Source: Theropithecus gelada
Lineage: Eukaryota; Chordata; Mammalia; Primates; Cercopithecidae
DNA: 64,000 bases
Reading direction: 5' to 3'
NCBI RefSeq assembly: GCF_003255815.1
Contig: NC_037689.1
Location: 24,462,477 to 24,526,476 of the forward strand
How positions within the stretch are numbered: the first letter of the stretch is position 1; the number at the start of each line of letters is the position of its first letter. The position numbers and the translations under genes were made by a program. The notes under the pieces were generated by a model. It was not told where the DNA came from, made no database searches, and worked only from the letters and a program-made list of their open reading frames with translations. This document shows positions 37,501 to 52,064 of the stretch, piece after piece.

Positions 37501-40500
37501 TACTATTCAGCCATAAAAAAGAAGGAAATTCATCATTTGCGGCAACATGGATGGAAATAGAGGACATTATGGTAGGTGAAATAAGCCAGAAACAGAGAGT
37601 TAAACACCACATGTTCTCACTCATCTGTGGAAGCTAAAAACATTTAATCTCACAGAAGTAAAAAGTAAGGCCAGGCATAGTGGCTCACTCCTGTAATCCC
37701 TGCACTTTGGGAGGCTGAGGCAGGATGATTGCTTGAGATCAGGAGTTTGAGACCAGCCTGAGCAACATAGCAAAACCCTGTCTCTACAAAAAAATACAAA
37801 AATTAGCTGAGTGTGTGGTACTCGCCGGTGGTCCCAGCTACTCGCAAGGCTGAGGTGGGAGGATCGCTTGAACCTGGGAGGTTGAGGCTGCAGTGAGCCG
37901 AGATCATGCCGCTGCACTCCAGCCTGGGCAGCAGAACGAGACTCTGTCTCAAAAAAAAAAAAAAGAAGTAAAAAGTAGAATAGAATGTACTAGAGACTAG
38001 GAAAGGTGGGGGAAGGAGAAGATAGGGAGAGATTTGTTAAAGGATACAAAATTACAGCTAGACAAGAGGAATATGTTGTCATATTCTATAGCCCTGTAGG
38101 ATGACTGTAGCCAACAGTAATCTATAGTTTCAAATAGCTGGAAGGAGGATGTCGTATGTTCCCAAAAGAAAGAAATGATACATATTTGACATGGTGGATA
38201 TGCTAATTACCCTGACAGGATCACTGAACCTTGTAGGTATTGAACCATCCCTGTGTACCCCATAAATATGTACAATCATTATGTGTCAATTTTTAAAAAG
38301 TAATTATAAAAAAAAAAAGTATGTTCAACAGCCAGCAGCCACGAGAAGACCATCAGCTGGTTTCATCCGCAGCAAGAGATTGCAGTGCCCGTTGGACGTT
38401 TTTGGCATGGCTCCAAATCCCCACCCCATCCTCAAGGGGCAATACTGCAGAAAGGAGGAGGGTGGGAACACATTTCTCAAGAATTAGAGAATCGCCAGTT
38501 TCCAGGGCCCAGAACAAGACCGAGGAGGAGATGAAGATCACCCTTGCAGGTGGAAGCTGTCCCTGTCCGGGTAGTGCTGGGGACAGTAGGTGGCCCTTCT
38601 GCTGTCTGTTTGAGCATGAGCTCAAGGCCAAGGGTAAGGTGAGCGGAGATGACCCTCAGCTGGGAGAGCGTACTTTGTTTAGGGTATTTAAGCAGTTCTC
38701 AAAAGTGATTGCAGAGCCTGTATCTCCCATCTCAGAGGCTATGCCCAGCCTCACCCTCCCTCCAGCCCACCGTCATGCCCACCCTTGGGCTTCAAAAGCA
38801 TCAATGGAAGATGATAGTGCAGTACCCAACTACAGACCCTTAAATGAATAAACTGCACATGCACATCGCAGAGGGGGCAGCAAGGGAGACGGAAACAGAC
38901 AGATCCAGCTCAGATGGAATTTGATCTGTAGGAAAGTGATGAAGTGAAGGAGGGATCTGTCCGCCCTGCAAGCGGCCCCAGGCACGGCGTGAAGGGGAGG
39001 CAGGGAGAGGTCACACTGGCCTCAGACTTGGACACTGAAATGTTTAGTTACAGCAGGAGCAGGGACGCCTGCGTAGGTCCTAGGGAAAGGAGGGGACACC
39101 CAGGCATTGGAGACCCAGTGTGTAGAAGACTGCGAGACCCGCTCAAATGTTTAGCAGAAAGGAGGAGAAATTCAAATAGAGAGATTCAGGAGTGGGAGGA
39201 AAAGGTGGAGGTGAAACCAAAGCTGTTTAAATACAGATGATCTTCGATTTACAGTTGGTTTACATCCCAACAAACCCATTGTAAACTGAAAATATCTTAA
39301 GTCAAAAATGCATTTAGACCAGGTGCAGTGGCTCACATCTGTAATCCCAACACTTTGGGAGGCCAAGGCGGGCAGATCACTTGAGCTCAGGAGTTCAAGA
39401 CCAGCCTGGCCAACACGGTGAAACCCCGTCTCTACTAAAAATACAAAAATTAGCCGGGTGTGGTGGCGTGTACCTGTAATCCCAGCTACTTGGGAGGCCG
39501 AAGCAGGAAAATGGCTTCAACTTGGGAGGCGGAGGTTGCAGTGAGCTGAGATCACACCACTGCACTCCAGCCTGGGCAACAGAGCAAAACTCAGTCTCAA
39601 AAAAAGAAAAAGAAATATAAGCATAACCTTAAATAACTGGGGAATGTTATGTTGGCTGACTGCAACACAGATACAAAAAACTCTGACAGAATAAAAAGAA
39701 TACTAACAAAAAAGGTATTTTGGGCAGGGCACGGTGGCTCACACCTGTAATCCTAGCATGTTGGTAGGCTGACGCAGGCAGTTCACTTGAGCTCAGGAGT
39801 TTGAGACCAGCCTGGCTAATACGGTGAAACCCCGTCTCTATTAAAAGTACAAAAATTAGCCGGAAATTGCTTGAACCCGAGAGGTGGAGGTTGCAGTGAG
39901 CTGAGATCGTGCCAGTGCGCTCCAGCCTGGGCAACAGAGTGAGACTCTGTCTCAAAAAAAAAAAAAAAAAAAAGGTATTTTGGAGTTCCTGTGTCCACAT
40001 AATTTCATCCTTCGATCTCATTCCCCATTCTCCCCACCTCTCCATCCTAATGTAGGTGAATAGTGGGTTGGGGAAATTGACCTAAACACATTTGTTATGG
40101 TCTATATATTTTCTGATGAGGGTATTTTTCTAAAAACAATGAAATCTTCAGGCTTTTAAAGGGAAGGGACTGGGGAGAGAGGGGAGGGAGAGCGTCCGGA
40201 CAAATAGCTAATGCATGCGGGGCTTGAAAGCTAGATGACGGGTTGACGGGTGCAGGAAACCACCATGGCACACATACACCTGTGTAACACACCTGCATGT
40301 CCTGCACATGTATCCCGGAACCTAAAGTAAAAGCAAAACAAAACAAAACTCTATTTAACAAAAGGTATGTTGATTGATTGGAGATTATTATATTACTGTC
40401 ACATTTTCCAAGATAATATTTAATAACACTGAACAAGGAGTTGAAAATTTGAGCTGTTTTGTATACTAGTTTTGTGACTTTGGATAAATCAATAAATATT

Positions 40501-43197
40501 TCTGAACATCTTAAAAAAAAAAGGGAGGGATGCTGTCTATACGGTATCTGATATATAGCTCACCCTCCGCATCTATGGGTTCCGTATCTGTGGATTCAAC
40601 CAAGCTTGGATCGAAAATATTGGGGAAAACAAAATTGCATCTGCACTGAACATGCACAGACTTTTTTCTCTTGTTATTATTCCCTAAACAATACGACATA
40701 GCAAGTATTAACATAGCATGTGCATTGTAATAGGTATGGTAATTAACCTAGAGATGATTTAAAGTCTGTGGGAGGATGTGCATTGGTTATGTGCAAACAC
40801 AATATTCCATCTTGTATCAGAGACTTCAGCGTCCGTGGATTTTGGTATCCCCAGGAGGTCCTGGAACCAATCCTCCGTGGATATCAGGAGAAATTCCATT
40901 TCATTAATTCGCACCCCAGGTGGTCTTTGAAATGAGTTGTGCAACATCACTGTCACCTGCTGTCCGTTTACTGAGTTACTCTGGGTATTTTATTTAGGGG
41001 AGCTGAAACACAGATTTAAAAATAAAAGGTTATTTTCATTGATCGCAGTAATGTCATAAAAGCTGAGTGTACGTCTGGAGCTCTTTAGTCCAGTAGCTCC
41101 TTTGGTATATAGAATGATGGCAAGGTTGACGTGTTTTGGTTTTGTTGTTGTTGTTGTTTTTGAGACAGGGTCTCGCTCTGTTGCCCAGGCTGGAGTGCAG
41201 CGGCACGATCTGGGCTCACTGCAGCCTTGACCTCCTGGACTCAACTGATCCTCCCACCTTCTCCCAGGTAGCTGGGACTACAAGAGGTGCCACCACGCCT
41301 GGCTGATAGTTTGTATTTTTTGTAGAGACGGGTTTCACCATGTTGCCCAGGCTAGTCTTAAACTCCTGGGCTCTAGTGATCCGCTCATCTCGGCCTCCCA
41401 AAGTGTTGAAATTACAGGCGTCAGCCACCGTGCCTGCCCCAGATCTGTGTTTTTAAAAGTAAAGCTGAATATTAATTTTTTCCACATACATTAATGTATT
41501 AAGGAAAAAGTTGCAATTAGTATCTTCTCCAGTGTTTTGTCTTCTAGTATTTGGGGTAGGGAAATGTAGTCAATTAAAAGATCACAGATGTCCTTCAGTT
41601 TTTTTTTAAGCTATCAAGTTTTTTTACTCTTGTTTGTAGCACATCTTATTTTATTTATAATATACTTTTTTGTTGAAGTATGCCCTACTTTTTTTTTTTT
41701 AATTAATTTATTTTTTGAGACAGAGACTCGCTCTGTCATCCGGGCTAGAGTGCACTGGTGCGATCTCGGCTCACTGAAGCCTCCACCTCCTGGGTTCAAG
41801 CAATTCTCCTGCCTCAGCCTCCCAAGTAGCTGGGACTACAGGCGCCCGCCACTACACCTGGGTAATTTTTTGTATTTATAATAGAGCCGGGTTTTCAGCA
41901 TGTTGGCCAGGCTGGTCTCGAACTCCTGACCTCAGGTGATCCACCTGCCTCAGCCTCCCAAAGTCCTGGCATTACAGGCATGAGCCACCACGCCCTGCCT
42001 CTACTGGCATGTGTAGAACTGTTGACTGTGTCCCATATATCTATGACACAGTTATCTGCATTTTCTGTCAATCTTTCTCCCCATACTTCAGTCTGCTGAC
42101 TTATTTTCTAGTTAACTGATCTCTTTGGCTATGTCTAATCTGTTGTTAAACCCACATTCTAGTTTCAGTTATTATGTTTTTAGTTCAAATTAACATCAGA
42201 TTTTTAGTTCAAATTAACATCAAATTAACATCAACGTAGTTTCAATACTACCTTGAATATTTTTATCTTTTTCCCCACTTTATTTAAGGTATTTCTCACA
42301 TTTAATTATAGTCCATGTCTGATAAATTACATATCTGGGTGGTTTCAGGTGGGTTTGGTTTTGTTGTTTACTTTTGTTTGCTCTTGATTTTCACTCATTT
42401 GGTCTTTTCTTGTTGTGTGATAGTTAATTTTTTAATTGACAACCAGACAGGGTAAATGAAAAAAAATTGCAAGGACAATGTGTAGCTCTGAATCATATTA
42501 TCATAACCCAAAGAAGATTTGTTTTAATTCATGTGATTTGATGTGATTTGTTCATACCCTCACGTAGTTTGCCCAGACCCTATCTGGGGCTGAGCTGGAG
42601 GGAAATCGGGCTTCAGTGTTTGTGAGGACCAGTCTATTTCTGGTTCTCCTCTCAACGACGCCACAAATAAAAGCTTGTGGTGTGTACCGGGGTCCCTCAT
42701 CTGTCCTGATTATTAATAGTTATGGGCCCCTCAGCCTCCTAGCACTGCTGGCAACTCTGTTTAGTTTCTCAGCTTCCCAGCCTCTTATTTGCCCTGAGTG
42801 GAAGTAAGGCACCAAATGTAATGTTTACCTCTTCTGTTTGTCTCTGATATCTTCACTCTTAATTTTGTGCTGCTTTCGTAGCTCTCTGATGTACTTAAAA
42901 AACGAAATTCTAGACCAGGTGTGGTGGCTCACACCTGTAATGCCAGCAATTTGTGAGGCCAAGGCAGGCAGATCACCTGAGGTCAGGAGTTCGAGACCAG
43001 CCTGGCCAACATGGTGAGACCCCATCTCTACTAAAAATACGAAAACTGTCCAGGCGTGGTGGCATGTGCCTGTAATCCCAGCTACTCGGGAAGCCGAGGC
43101 AGGAGAATCACTTGAACCCAGGAGGGACATGTGGCAGTGAGCCGAGATGACGCCACTGCACTCCAGCCTGGGCAACAGAGCAAGACTATGTCTCAAC

Positions 43198-43228
<31 letters not shown>

Positions 43229-46200
43229 CTATATACATTATTTGTGCAGCCTTTTTAGGTATTTTTGGCAGAAGACTTAGTGTGAAACAACAGCTTCACC
43301 AATTGCTGAAAGTGGAAAAAATCTCATTTCAGTTCCTGAACTGATACATATATATTTGTATTTTTAGCGTTTACCACCTCCGGCAGTAATAACTTTCACA
43401 AACGTATAGCCCATAATGGAAAGGAGTGCTTCATTTTTTGCTGTGAATATTATCTCCTTGGATTGTGTACTGGAACATTGTGTATCTGTTGTCTATCTAT
43501 TCCCTGCCTCCTCTGCCTTTACGATGTCCTCTCTCAGCTTTCATCTTCCCAGACAGAGCATTTTGTTTTAAGCATCTCTGCATATCTCAGCCTCTCTCTC
43601 CAATGAGCTGAGAATTCTTCTCTGGCCTGCCTCCAGTTTCAGAGTCTCTTCTTTCAAGGTGACCCCATCTTCAGTCAGGCTTTTAGGGGATTAAATCAGT
43701 AGAACAGTTATTACCTAAGGATAAAAAGCAATGCAGTTTGTAAAAGTCACATTTTATATTCATGCGTTCACAAGCTTGCCAAAAATGTTCTGAAGAGCAG
43801 ACTTTGAGATTGCTGCATTCTCATCTTAAAATTTCTCTCTGCATGATACGCAAGGAGGAAGTTTCTACTTTTTACTAGTAAAAATAATGGTCATATTTAT
43901 TCATAAATGTTGGTTTATGTTTCAGTCGTTAATATTAATTGTTAAGTAAGCCTGTGGGTCTTGATTAGAAACATTAGCAAGGGCTGGCTGAGCTGCTTCT
44001 CTTCCTCGTTTGAATTCCTAAGATTAACACATCTGCAGAAGGCAAGCTGAAAACGTCCATCATTATTTCATCCTTTGTAATCAAACATATAACCCGGAGT
44101 TAAATCCTTTCCAAGGAAGGATTATACTTCATGATCGGCCCCGTGGAACTTATTTATATGTTTATTGTTGGGAGAAATTAGATTACAGAAACAGATTGAC
44201 ATTTTCCCTAATCCAATTTAAGGAGTTGTGTTTTGAGCACTTCCTCTTTGCCTGTCTGGCTGCTTCATTTATCCATCACAATAAGTGTCTGTGCGACATC
44301 TCACTGAAAGCCCCATGACTCAGCGAGTCATTTCTCCAGGTCCTTTTCCTTGATGTGTCAGTATTCAAATCCAGGACATCCCTCTACCAGCCCTGGTTGA
44401 AGAAAGAAATTATTCATTTTTATGGGATTCATATGGTTTATGATAATGCAGTTATTGCATTCATCATTTTTTCCCGAGACCCATTTTGGTGTTTGTTGCA
44501 GACCCTGGAAAATCATGTACATTGCATACAGCCGAAGGGCAAGGCTTGGCAGACACAGAGGCACATATCCAAATCCCGCTCTCTCACTTGCTAGCTCTCG
44601 TGTGTTCTCGTGTGCTCTTGTATGTTGGACAGTATCTCTGTCTACAGATTAAACTTTGCAGCAGTAAGAGGGAAGGCTCAACCTGTCTGCCTCATAGGGC
44701 TGTGGGGATTAAAAGGAATCATGGCTGAGAAGCTTATGAGTGTCATTCAGCACCCAGCCATGAGCATCTACTAAAAAAGGAGTCCTGTTATCATGGTTGT
44801 CTGATGTCTTTGACAACTTAGAATTTTGTATTACACCATAATTCTTAGAACTTAATTTTATGTTTGGATTTTACATACGTAGCTGAGATCTGAAAGAAGA
44901 AGCCCATATTTTATTTAATGTCAATTTTTAAAAATTTCTCTCCAGCTGTATTGAGGTACCACTGACAAATGAAAATTGGTATGTATTTAAGGAGTACAAT
45001 TTGATGCTTTGTTGTATGTGTACATTGTGAAACAATCACTGCATCAAACTAATTAACATTTTCATCACCTCACATAAATGCTGTTTTCTCCTCCTCCGCC
45101 TCCTCCCCCTCCTCCTCCTCCTCCTCCTCCCCCCCCTCCCCCCCCTCCCGTTCTTGGTAATGAGAACATGTAAGATCTTCTCTCTTTTTTTTTTTTTTTT
45201 TTTTTGAGACAGAGTCTCGCTCTGTCGCCCAGGCTGGAGTGCAGTGGCCAGATCTCAGCTCACTGCAAGCTCCGCCTCCCGGGTTCACGCCATTCTCCTG
45301 CCTCAGCCTCCCGAGTAGCTGGGACTACAGGCACCCGCCACCTCGCCCGGCTAGTTTTTTGTATTTTTTTAGTAGAGACGGGGTTTCACCGTGTTAGCCA
45401 GGATGGTCTCGATCTCCTGACCTCGTGATCCACCCGTCTCGGCCTCCCAAAGTGCTGGGATTACAGGCTTGAGCCACCGCGCCCGGCCAAGATCTACTCT
45501 CATAGCAAATTTTAAGTATACAATCCTATATTGTGATCTGTGGTCACCATGCTGTACGTTAGATCCCCAAAACTTACTTATCTTGTATAACTGAAACTTC
45601 ATATTCATTCCTTCACTAACTTATCTTCATTCTAAGCTCCCCACACCAGCCCCTGGCAACTACTGTTCCACTCTATTCTTCTGTGAGTTATTTAAATTGC
45701 GCTTTCATAGGTTGGGCATGGTGACTCTCACTTGTAATCCCAGTACTTTGGGAGGCCGAGGCAGGCAGATCACCTGAGGTCAGGAGTTCAAGACCAGACT
45801 GGCCAACATGGTGAAGCCCCGTCTCTATGAAAAATACACAAAAAAAATTAGCTGGGTTTGGTGATGCGTGCCTGTAATCCCAGCTACTCGGGAGGCTGAG
45901 GCAGGATAATCACTTGAACCCGGGAGGCAGAGGTTGCAGTGAGCCGAGATTGCACCACTGCACTCCAGCCTGGGTGACTCTGTCTCAAAAATAAATAAAT
46001 AAATAAATAAATAAAATAAATTGCACTTTTGTGATTATGAGTTAAAATGGTCAAATTTTTTAAAAAGTTCATGATTACAGTGTTCTCTTTTACATCTTAA
46101 AGTTTCACTAAATCCCACTAATAATGACTTTGGGGGGTGTCCAATTTTTATACCTTTTTTCTATTTCTGTGCTTCCATTCCTTTGCCTTAGGGCATTGCA

Positions 46201-49200
46201 CATGCTGATCTGCTTTCACATGCATTTTTCAGCATGTTCTTCTTCTTACTGCATTTCCAGTCATTCTACATCATTGGCTTCTACTCGTCCTTCAGGCTTC
46301 ATTTTAGGTATTACTCCTCCAGGAGTGTCTCCCCCTTTAGACCAGGTGAGGTTTCTTGATAACATTTTCTTTCCTAGAATTGATAACCATTTTCTTTCCT
46401 AGAATTTCTCATGGCTTACCATTTTGTATTTGTTATTTGTTGATTTTCTGTCTTCTTTGACAGTAAGCTTCATGAAGGTGTAGATCGTATCTGTATAGGC
46501 CACTGTTTAATCTTCACTACCTACCGCTCCATAAACACCTGTGAAATGCATACATTCATGCCTCAATTAGGAGAATGAACTGGACATTCTCCTAAAAGGG
46601 AATGCTAGGATCAGAAATTTGGGAGCTGAGTATCCAAGTGACTGATCTCCACCCCAGCTGACATCACTCAAAATCTCTGGGACCATGGCCTGGGAGTCTG
46701 CATTTGAAGGATTACAATTCTCTTAAGTTGGTGTGGTGCAGCCAACAGGGGCTCATGTTGAGGCTCAACCCTATCCACCCCCAAGAATTCCACAGTGTGT
46801 TTTCAATGAGGATGTCAGTATTCTGTGATCTCTGTTGCTCACACTCATTAAGCTAACTGCTTTGTGACCTGACCTGATGGAGGCCCCAGTGTTTGGACAC
46901 AGGTTTGCTTCTTGACCCTGTATTTGTCAAGGTAGGCTAGCTGCTATAACAAACAGCCCCCAAATATGTAAAAGTTTATTTCTCATTTGTATCACAGCCA
47001 GTTGGGGTGGCCAAGGTATCCTCTACTCCATGCAGTCTTTCAGGGATCCAGGATGCTCCTATTGTGCACCACCTTCTAGGGCAGCTCTTCTCAAGTGAGA
47101 CTCCTTGGGAGGATTAGGCACTGTTGCTGATGGCAGCCATTGTACATAATGCATTAAGTTATCTCCTCCACATCTAGAATGGTGTTAGATATGGACCATC
47201 CTTGGGAGAGTTGAGAGAAGAGTCACCTGATTTGTTCTCTGTTTGGTTCTATTTTCTTATGGAGGCCCAGTTCAGAGAGGGTGGAGGGATCTTGTTTTTC
47301 ACCTGGCTGGTGGAAGAAGAGAGGATAGGGATATCTTATTCCTGTCATTGCCCAGCCCAGAGGTGACTCACATCACCTCCTCGCATTCACTCAATCTGCT
47401 TGTGAGAATCACTTCCATGGTCCTGTCCAGGTGCAAGGAGATCACAAAATGCACTTGAACATTAGCCCGAGAAGAAGAAGAAGAAACGAAGACAGGTATT
47501 GGTGAGCGTGTCACCTTGCCCCAGACCTATCCCGTATCAAGTTGTATTTGCACCATGGAGGCAGAAAAAAATAGAGTGGGTGTTTTCAATTAAGTTGCAT
47601 TTATTTGCACAAAGGTTTGACTTAACTTGCCTTTGCTCTTTCTTTATGACAGATGATAGATTGTCCTGAAATTGAGACTCCTGCCGTGATAACGTGTGAC
47701 CCACTGTCCCAGCCTTCCCCTCAGCTTGCAGACTTCACAGAGACTGAAACCACCTTGGTATTCCTCATCTATATGACCTACACATGGCCAGCTCTCTTAT
47801 TGCTTGTTATTTTCTCACAGTGTCTATCACCATTACATACCAGTGGGGGCCATATGCTTTTAAAAATTCCTCCCATTTTCTTTTTTGAATGGGTTCTCCC
47901 ACCTGGAATAAGTTGTGTTGTAATTAGTCTATTTCTCTATTATGCAGCTGGATAAGGAATCTGGCTGTCTTTTCGAACTTACTGTGGGCTTTTCTTTTTG
48001 GTCATTTTGTTATTCTCTTCCACTTTGCTTTAAAAAAATTAGTAAGAAAAAGATACAGCATTAAGATGTCATCTATGTCTCCATTAATTTTTTTAAACTT
48101 TTGATAGGACTTGCACCATGTCTAAAATCAGTATTCCGTGACTATGGATTTTATTTTAATTCTTTTTTCCCCTAAATTTACCCTTATGAATCTGGGCTTT
48201 TATTGCCATATATCATCAGAAAAGTGGCTTTATGGACACCCCCCTTTTTTTTTAAACTCTCAGAGAGACTATCTTAGTAAAATGCTTCTGTAGGCATTTG
48301 GTATAAACAAGTCAAATCTCTCTCTGAAAATTTAACTTTCAGGAATTGCATAAGAACTTGTAGCATCTCCTCTTGTCTGAGACGTAGTGGATGGCTCAGA
48401 AAAAGTGAGGGGAGAGAAGGTGAGGTATTTTTAGCATTCCCAGAAAAAAAGATCGAGCGCAGCCCATTAATTTTTTTAAAAAAGTTAATTATAGGGCCAG
48501 GTGCGGTGGCTCATGCCTGTAATTCCGGCACTTTGGGAGGCCGAGGTGGGTGGATCATAAGGTCAGGAGATCGAGACCATCCTGGCTAACACAGTGAAAC
48601 CCCATCTCTACTAAAAATATAAAAAATTAGCTGAGCGTGGTGGCAGGCGCCTGTAGTCCCAGCTACTCGGGAGGCCGAGGCAGGAGAATGGCATGAACTC
48701 GGGAGGCGGAGCTTGCAGTGAGCTGAGATCACGCCACTGTACTCCAGCCTGGGCAACAGAGCGAGACTCCGTATCCAAAAAAAAAAAAAAAAGTTAATTA
48801 TAATAAAGATGGGTTCTTGCTATTTTGCTGAGGCTGGTCTTGAACTCCTGGGCTCAGGCAATCCTCCTGCCTTGGCCTTCTAAAATGCTGGGATTACAGG
48901 CATGAGCCACCACGCCTGGCCTCAACCCAATAATTTGATTTTATTTTACCCCAGGATAAAGAGTTCTTCGTCATTTAGATTAGAGCTACAGTTCCCTGCA
49001 GCCCACCGCAGACTAATGATTGAATGGTTATGTTTTAGCAGCCAGCAAATAAAGTCGAAAGTGTCCCATCCGAGGAAACCTTTGAACCAAGCCAGGAACT
49101 CCCTGCTGAGACCATCAGGGACCCCAGTCTGCAGGATGCACTGGAGGTGGTATCCAAATTCTTCCCCTTGCCCAAGGCTCCCAGTGGGGGCCATCTACCG

Positions 49201-51856
49201 TCACTGAGGTCAACTGCATGCACACAGCAGCTGTTAATTTTTCAGCCTCATTTAACAAAAGATAAGAATGGACTTTCCTCTTCCCCTGCCTCTGATTCTT
49301 CTGTCTTCTCTCTGGCGTTTGCCTGGGGTGATCGGCTGACTCTCTTTTGCCATCTTCAAGTCTGATCATCACACCTTTTCTCTCTTTAAAAACTGTTCTG
49401 CAAAAGTGATCAGGAGGGAAGCTGAGGGACTATGGTAATTAATGCATAGCAATCCATTTTCTGAAATGAAGAGATTAAAAGCTGAAAATTGGAGGGAGTG
49501 GGGCATGCAAATGTTCAAATCCAAATGGGGCATGCAAATGATTTCTTCTTTCGGGGTGAAATGAGAGATGCATGCTTTCTGTTCCTTTCTCTTAGAGATG
49601 TTCTCATCTTCAACTACATTCTCTCCATGAATGCATTTAATGAAAGCAGTTGCTAACGTTTTCTCTTTCTCTTTAAGCATGATCTAATAATGCCATTTGG
49701 TCTTTAAGTAATAATCAATACAGCTCTAGAGCTAGGTTTAGGTCTAGACTGAAAGTTGGTATTGAATGCATACTTTAGAATGTGACCTACTATATCATAA
49801 ATGTTTTTGTTGGCTAAATGCCTTCCCTGGACAGTCACCCTTGGAGAAAATGTGAAAGTTTTTTCCTCATTCTTACTTGGTTAATGTTCAAATGCAGCAT
49901 TTCGAACTTAATTTCTAGAGCTATTGGTTGAGGTCAAGATTTCTTATAAACATGTGAATGTATCCCTTCGGCATGTTCCACCCTTGTGGTCATCATTTGA
50001 GGCTCTATGAATTGAATCTGTAGTTATTAGTGGGTGACAGGGCATCAGTGTGAGGTTGGGTAGACCTACGTTGGACAGCTCAGCCATGTGATAGGTTTGG
50101 GATCCTGGGTGAGTTCATTACTTTTTCTTTTTATAAATTATTATTATTATTATTCAGAGACAGGGTCTTGCTCTGTAGCCCAGCCTGGAGTGCAGTGGCA
50201 CGATCATAGCTAAACAATCCTCCTGCCTCAGCCTGCCAAGGAAATGGGACTATAGGCATGGGCCACTGCAACCAGCTAATTTTTTATTTTTATTTTTGTA
50301 GAGTTGGGGTTTCACTATGCTATCCAGGCTGGTCTCAAACACCTGGCCTCACGTGATCCTCCTTTTTTGGCCTCTCAAAGTGCTGGGATTACAGGCATGA
50401 GCCACCGCGCCCAGCCTGAGCTCACCACTTTGCTTCAGTGTTCATGAGGTGGAGGCTGGGCTGCCCGCCTCGCAGAATTGGAAGGAGGGGTATTAAAAAG
50501 GAGAGTGGTCTTGGGAAAGCCCTAGTTAGTGCTTGGCTCATAAAGATGAGGAAAATCTCAGTCATTGATTTGCTAAACTGGGGCACTTTGACCTTCTTCT
50601 CCTGTGTGTCCACACTGTCCTCTAGGGGACCTTTATTTAGTATCTTGTATAATACCCTAATTCATCACATTGGAGCAGCTTGTTGTTTTCTTGGATACTC
50701 ATCTCTTGTTAGCAGAAATGTCACAATCACTGTGCTATTTTGTCTTGAAAACTAGTATGGGGTTGGGTGCTGTAGGTCCTGTTAATTCCAGAAACATTTC
50801 ATTCTCAGGAACTGAATAGATCTAAATGCAAGTGCCTTAGAGGGGAGAAATGCTGCAATATCCTGAAGTGGACTTTTAAATGTATTTGTTAACTCTTGCT
50901 ATCACCTTAATCAATAGGATAGCTGTCTTTAAATAAAATATAATATATGGGAACGAGTGTAGAAGGCAGAATCTTATATGTAAAAACCTTTTAAAAACAC
51001 TGTGACAAGTAATTAGAGAAGAAAGTAGTATATACTCATGGTGTAAAAATTCAAATATATCTTTCTATATATCTATATACATATCATGTATCTATCTATC
51101 TACCTCTTATCTGTTTTCTTTTTTTTTCTTTTTCTTTTTTTTTGATGGAGTCTCACTCTGTCGCCCATTCTGGAGTGCAGTGGTGCGATCTCAGCTTACT
51201 GCAACCTCCGCTTCCCAGGTTCAAGTGATTCTCCTGACTCAGCCTCCTGAGTAGCTGGGACTACAGTCGCCCATGACCAAGCCTGGCTAATTTTTGTATT
51301 TTTAGTAGAGATGGGGTTTCACCATGTTGGCCAGGTTGGTCTCGAACTCCTGACCTCAATTGATCCACCCACCTTGGCCTCCCAAAGTGCTGGGATTACA
51401 GATGTGAACCACCACACCCAGCTATCTATGTGTTTTCTATTTGTCATCTATCTCATCTATATATCCATTCATCCTCACATCTAGATAATAGATACATAGT
51501 TATAGAAGAGATAAATGATAGGTAGTAGATAAATAGAGATGATAGATAAATGAATGATAGAGTGATAGAGAGAGAGATATTTTAGATAAACAGATAAATG
51601 ATAGAGTGATAGATGATAGATAGAATGGATAGATGGATGGATGGATGCATAGATGGATAGATAGAGTGATAGAAAGTACATAGGTAGAGATCACAGATAG
51701 ATAAATAGGTAGATAGACGATGGAGTGATAGATGACATGATTTATTGATAAATAGAATGGATGGACAGATGGATGGATGGATGAGTGGATAGATAGAACA
51801 TAGGTAGATAGATGAGACAGATGATAGATAATAAATGGTTGGTAGATGAGATAGAT

Positions 51857-51907
<51 letters not shown>

Positions 51908-52027
51908 GTGTGTGTCTATTATTGTTACCATCTTTAAATTTTTAAAAGTCTTTTTCTAGTTCTTGGTAAGAAGTGTCTAAAGCAAACGTATTTATTCTTT
52001 TTGTTGACTCATCTGAAAGCCAAACAA

Positions 52028-52064
<37 letters not shown>

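Larger units (their letters stand above)
33182..47652 (+). other. GYG2: GYG2 intron 7
   Basis: The longest intron, 14.5 kb. Besides the listed repeats nothing is recognisable in 33846-34221, 34533-35299, 36517-37139, 38311-39316 (apart from one orphan open frame), 40890-41132, 41440-41688, 42000-42912, 43227-44924, 46561-46914 and 47461-47652. Confidence 0.88.
47758..49038 (+). other. GYG2: GYG2 intron 8
   Basis: Holds an AluY inserted into an older antisense Alu piece. 47758-48470 shows nothing recognised apart from an in-frame continuation of exon 8. Acceptor GTTATGTTTTAG. Confidence 0.9.

Noticed and set aside
37140..38310. L1 element considered as active
   Set aside because: Only the 3' end is present, frames are broken, and an Alu splits it.
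51500..51931. 143-codon minus-strand frame
   Set aside because: Tetranucleotide array translation again.
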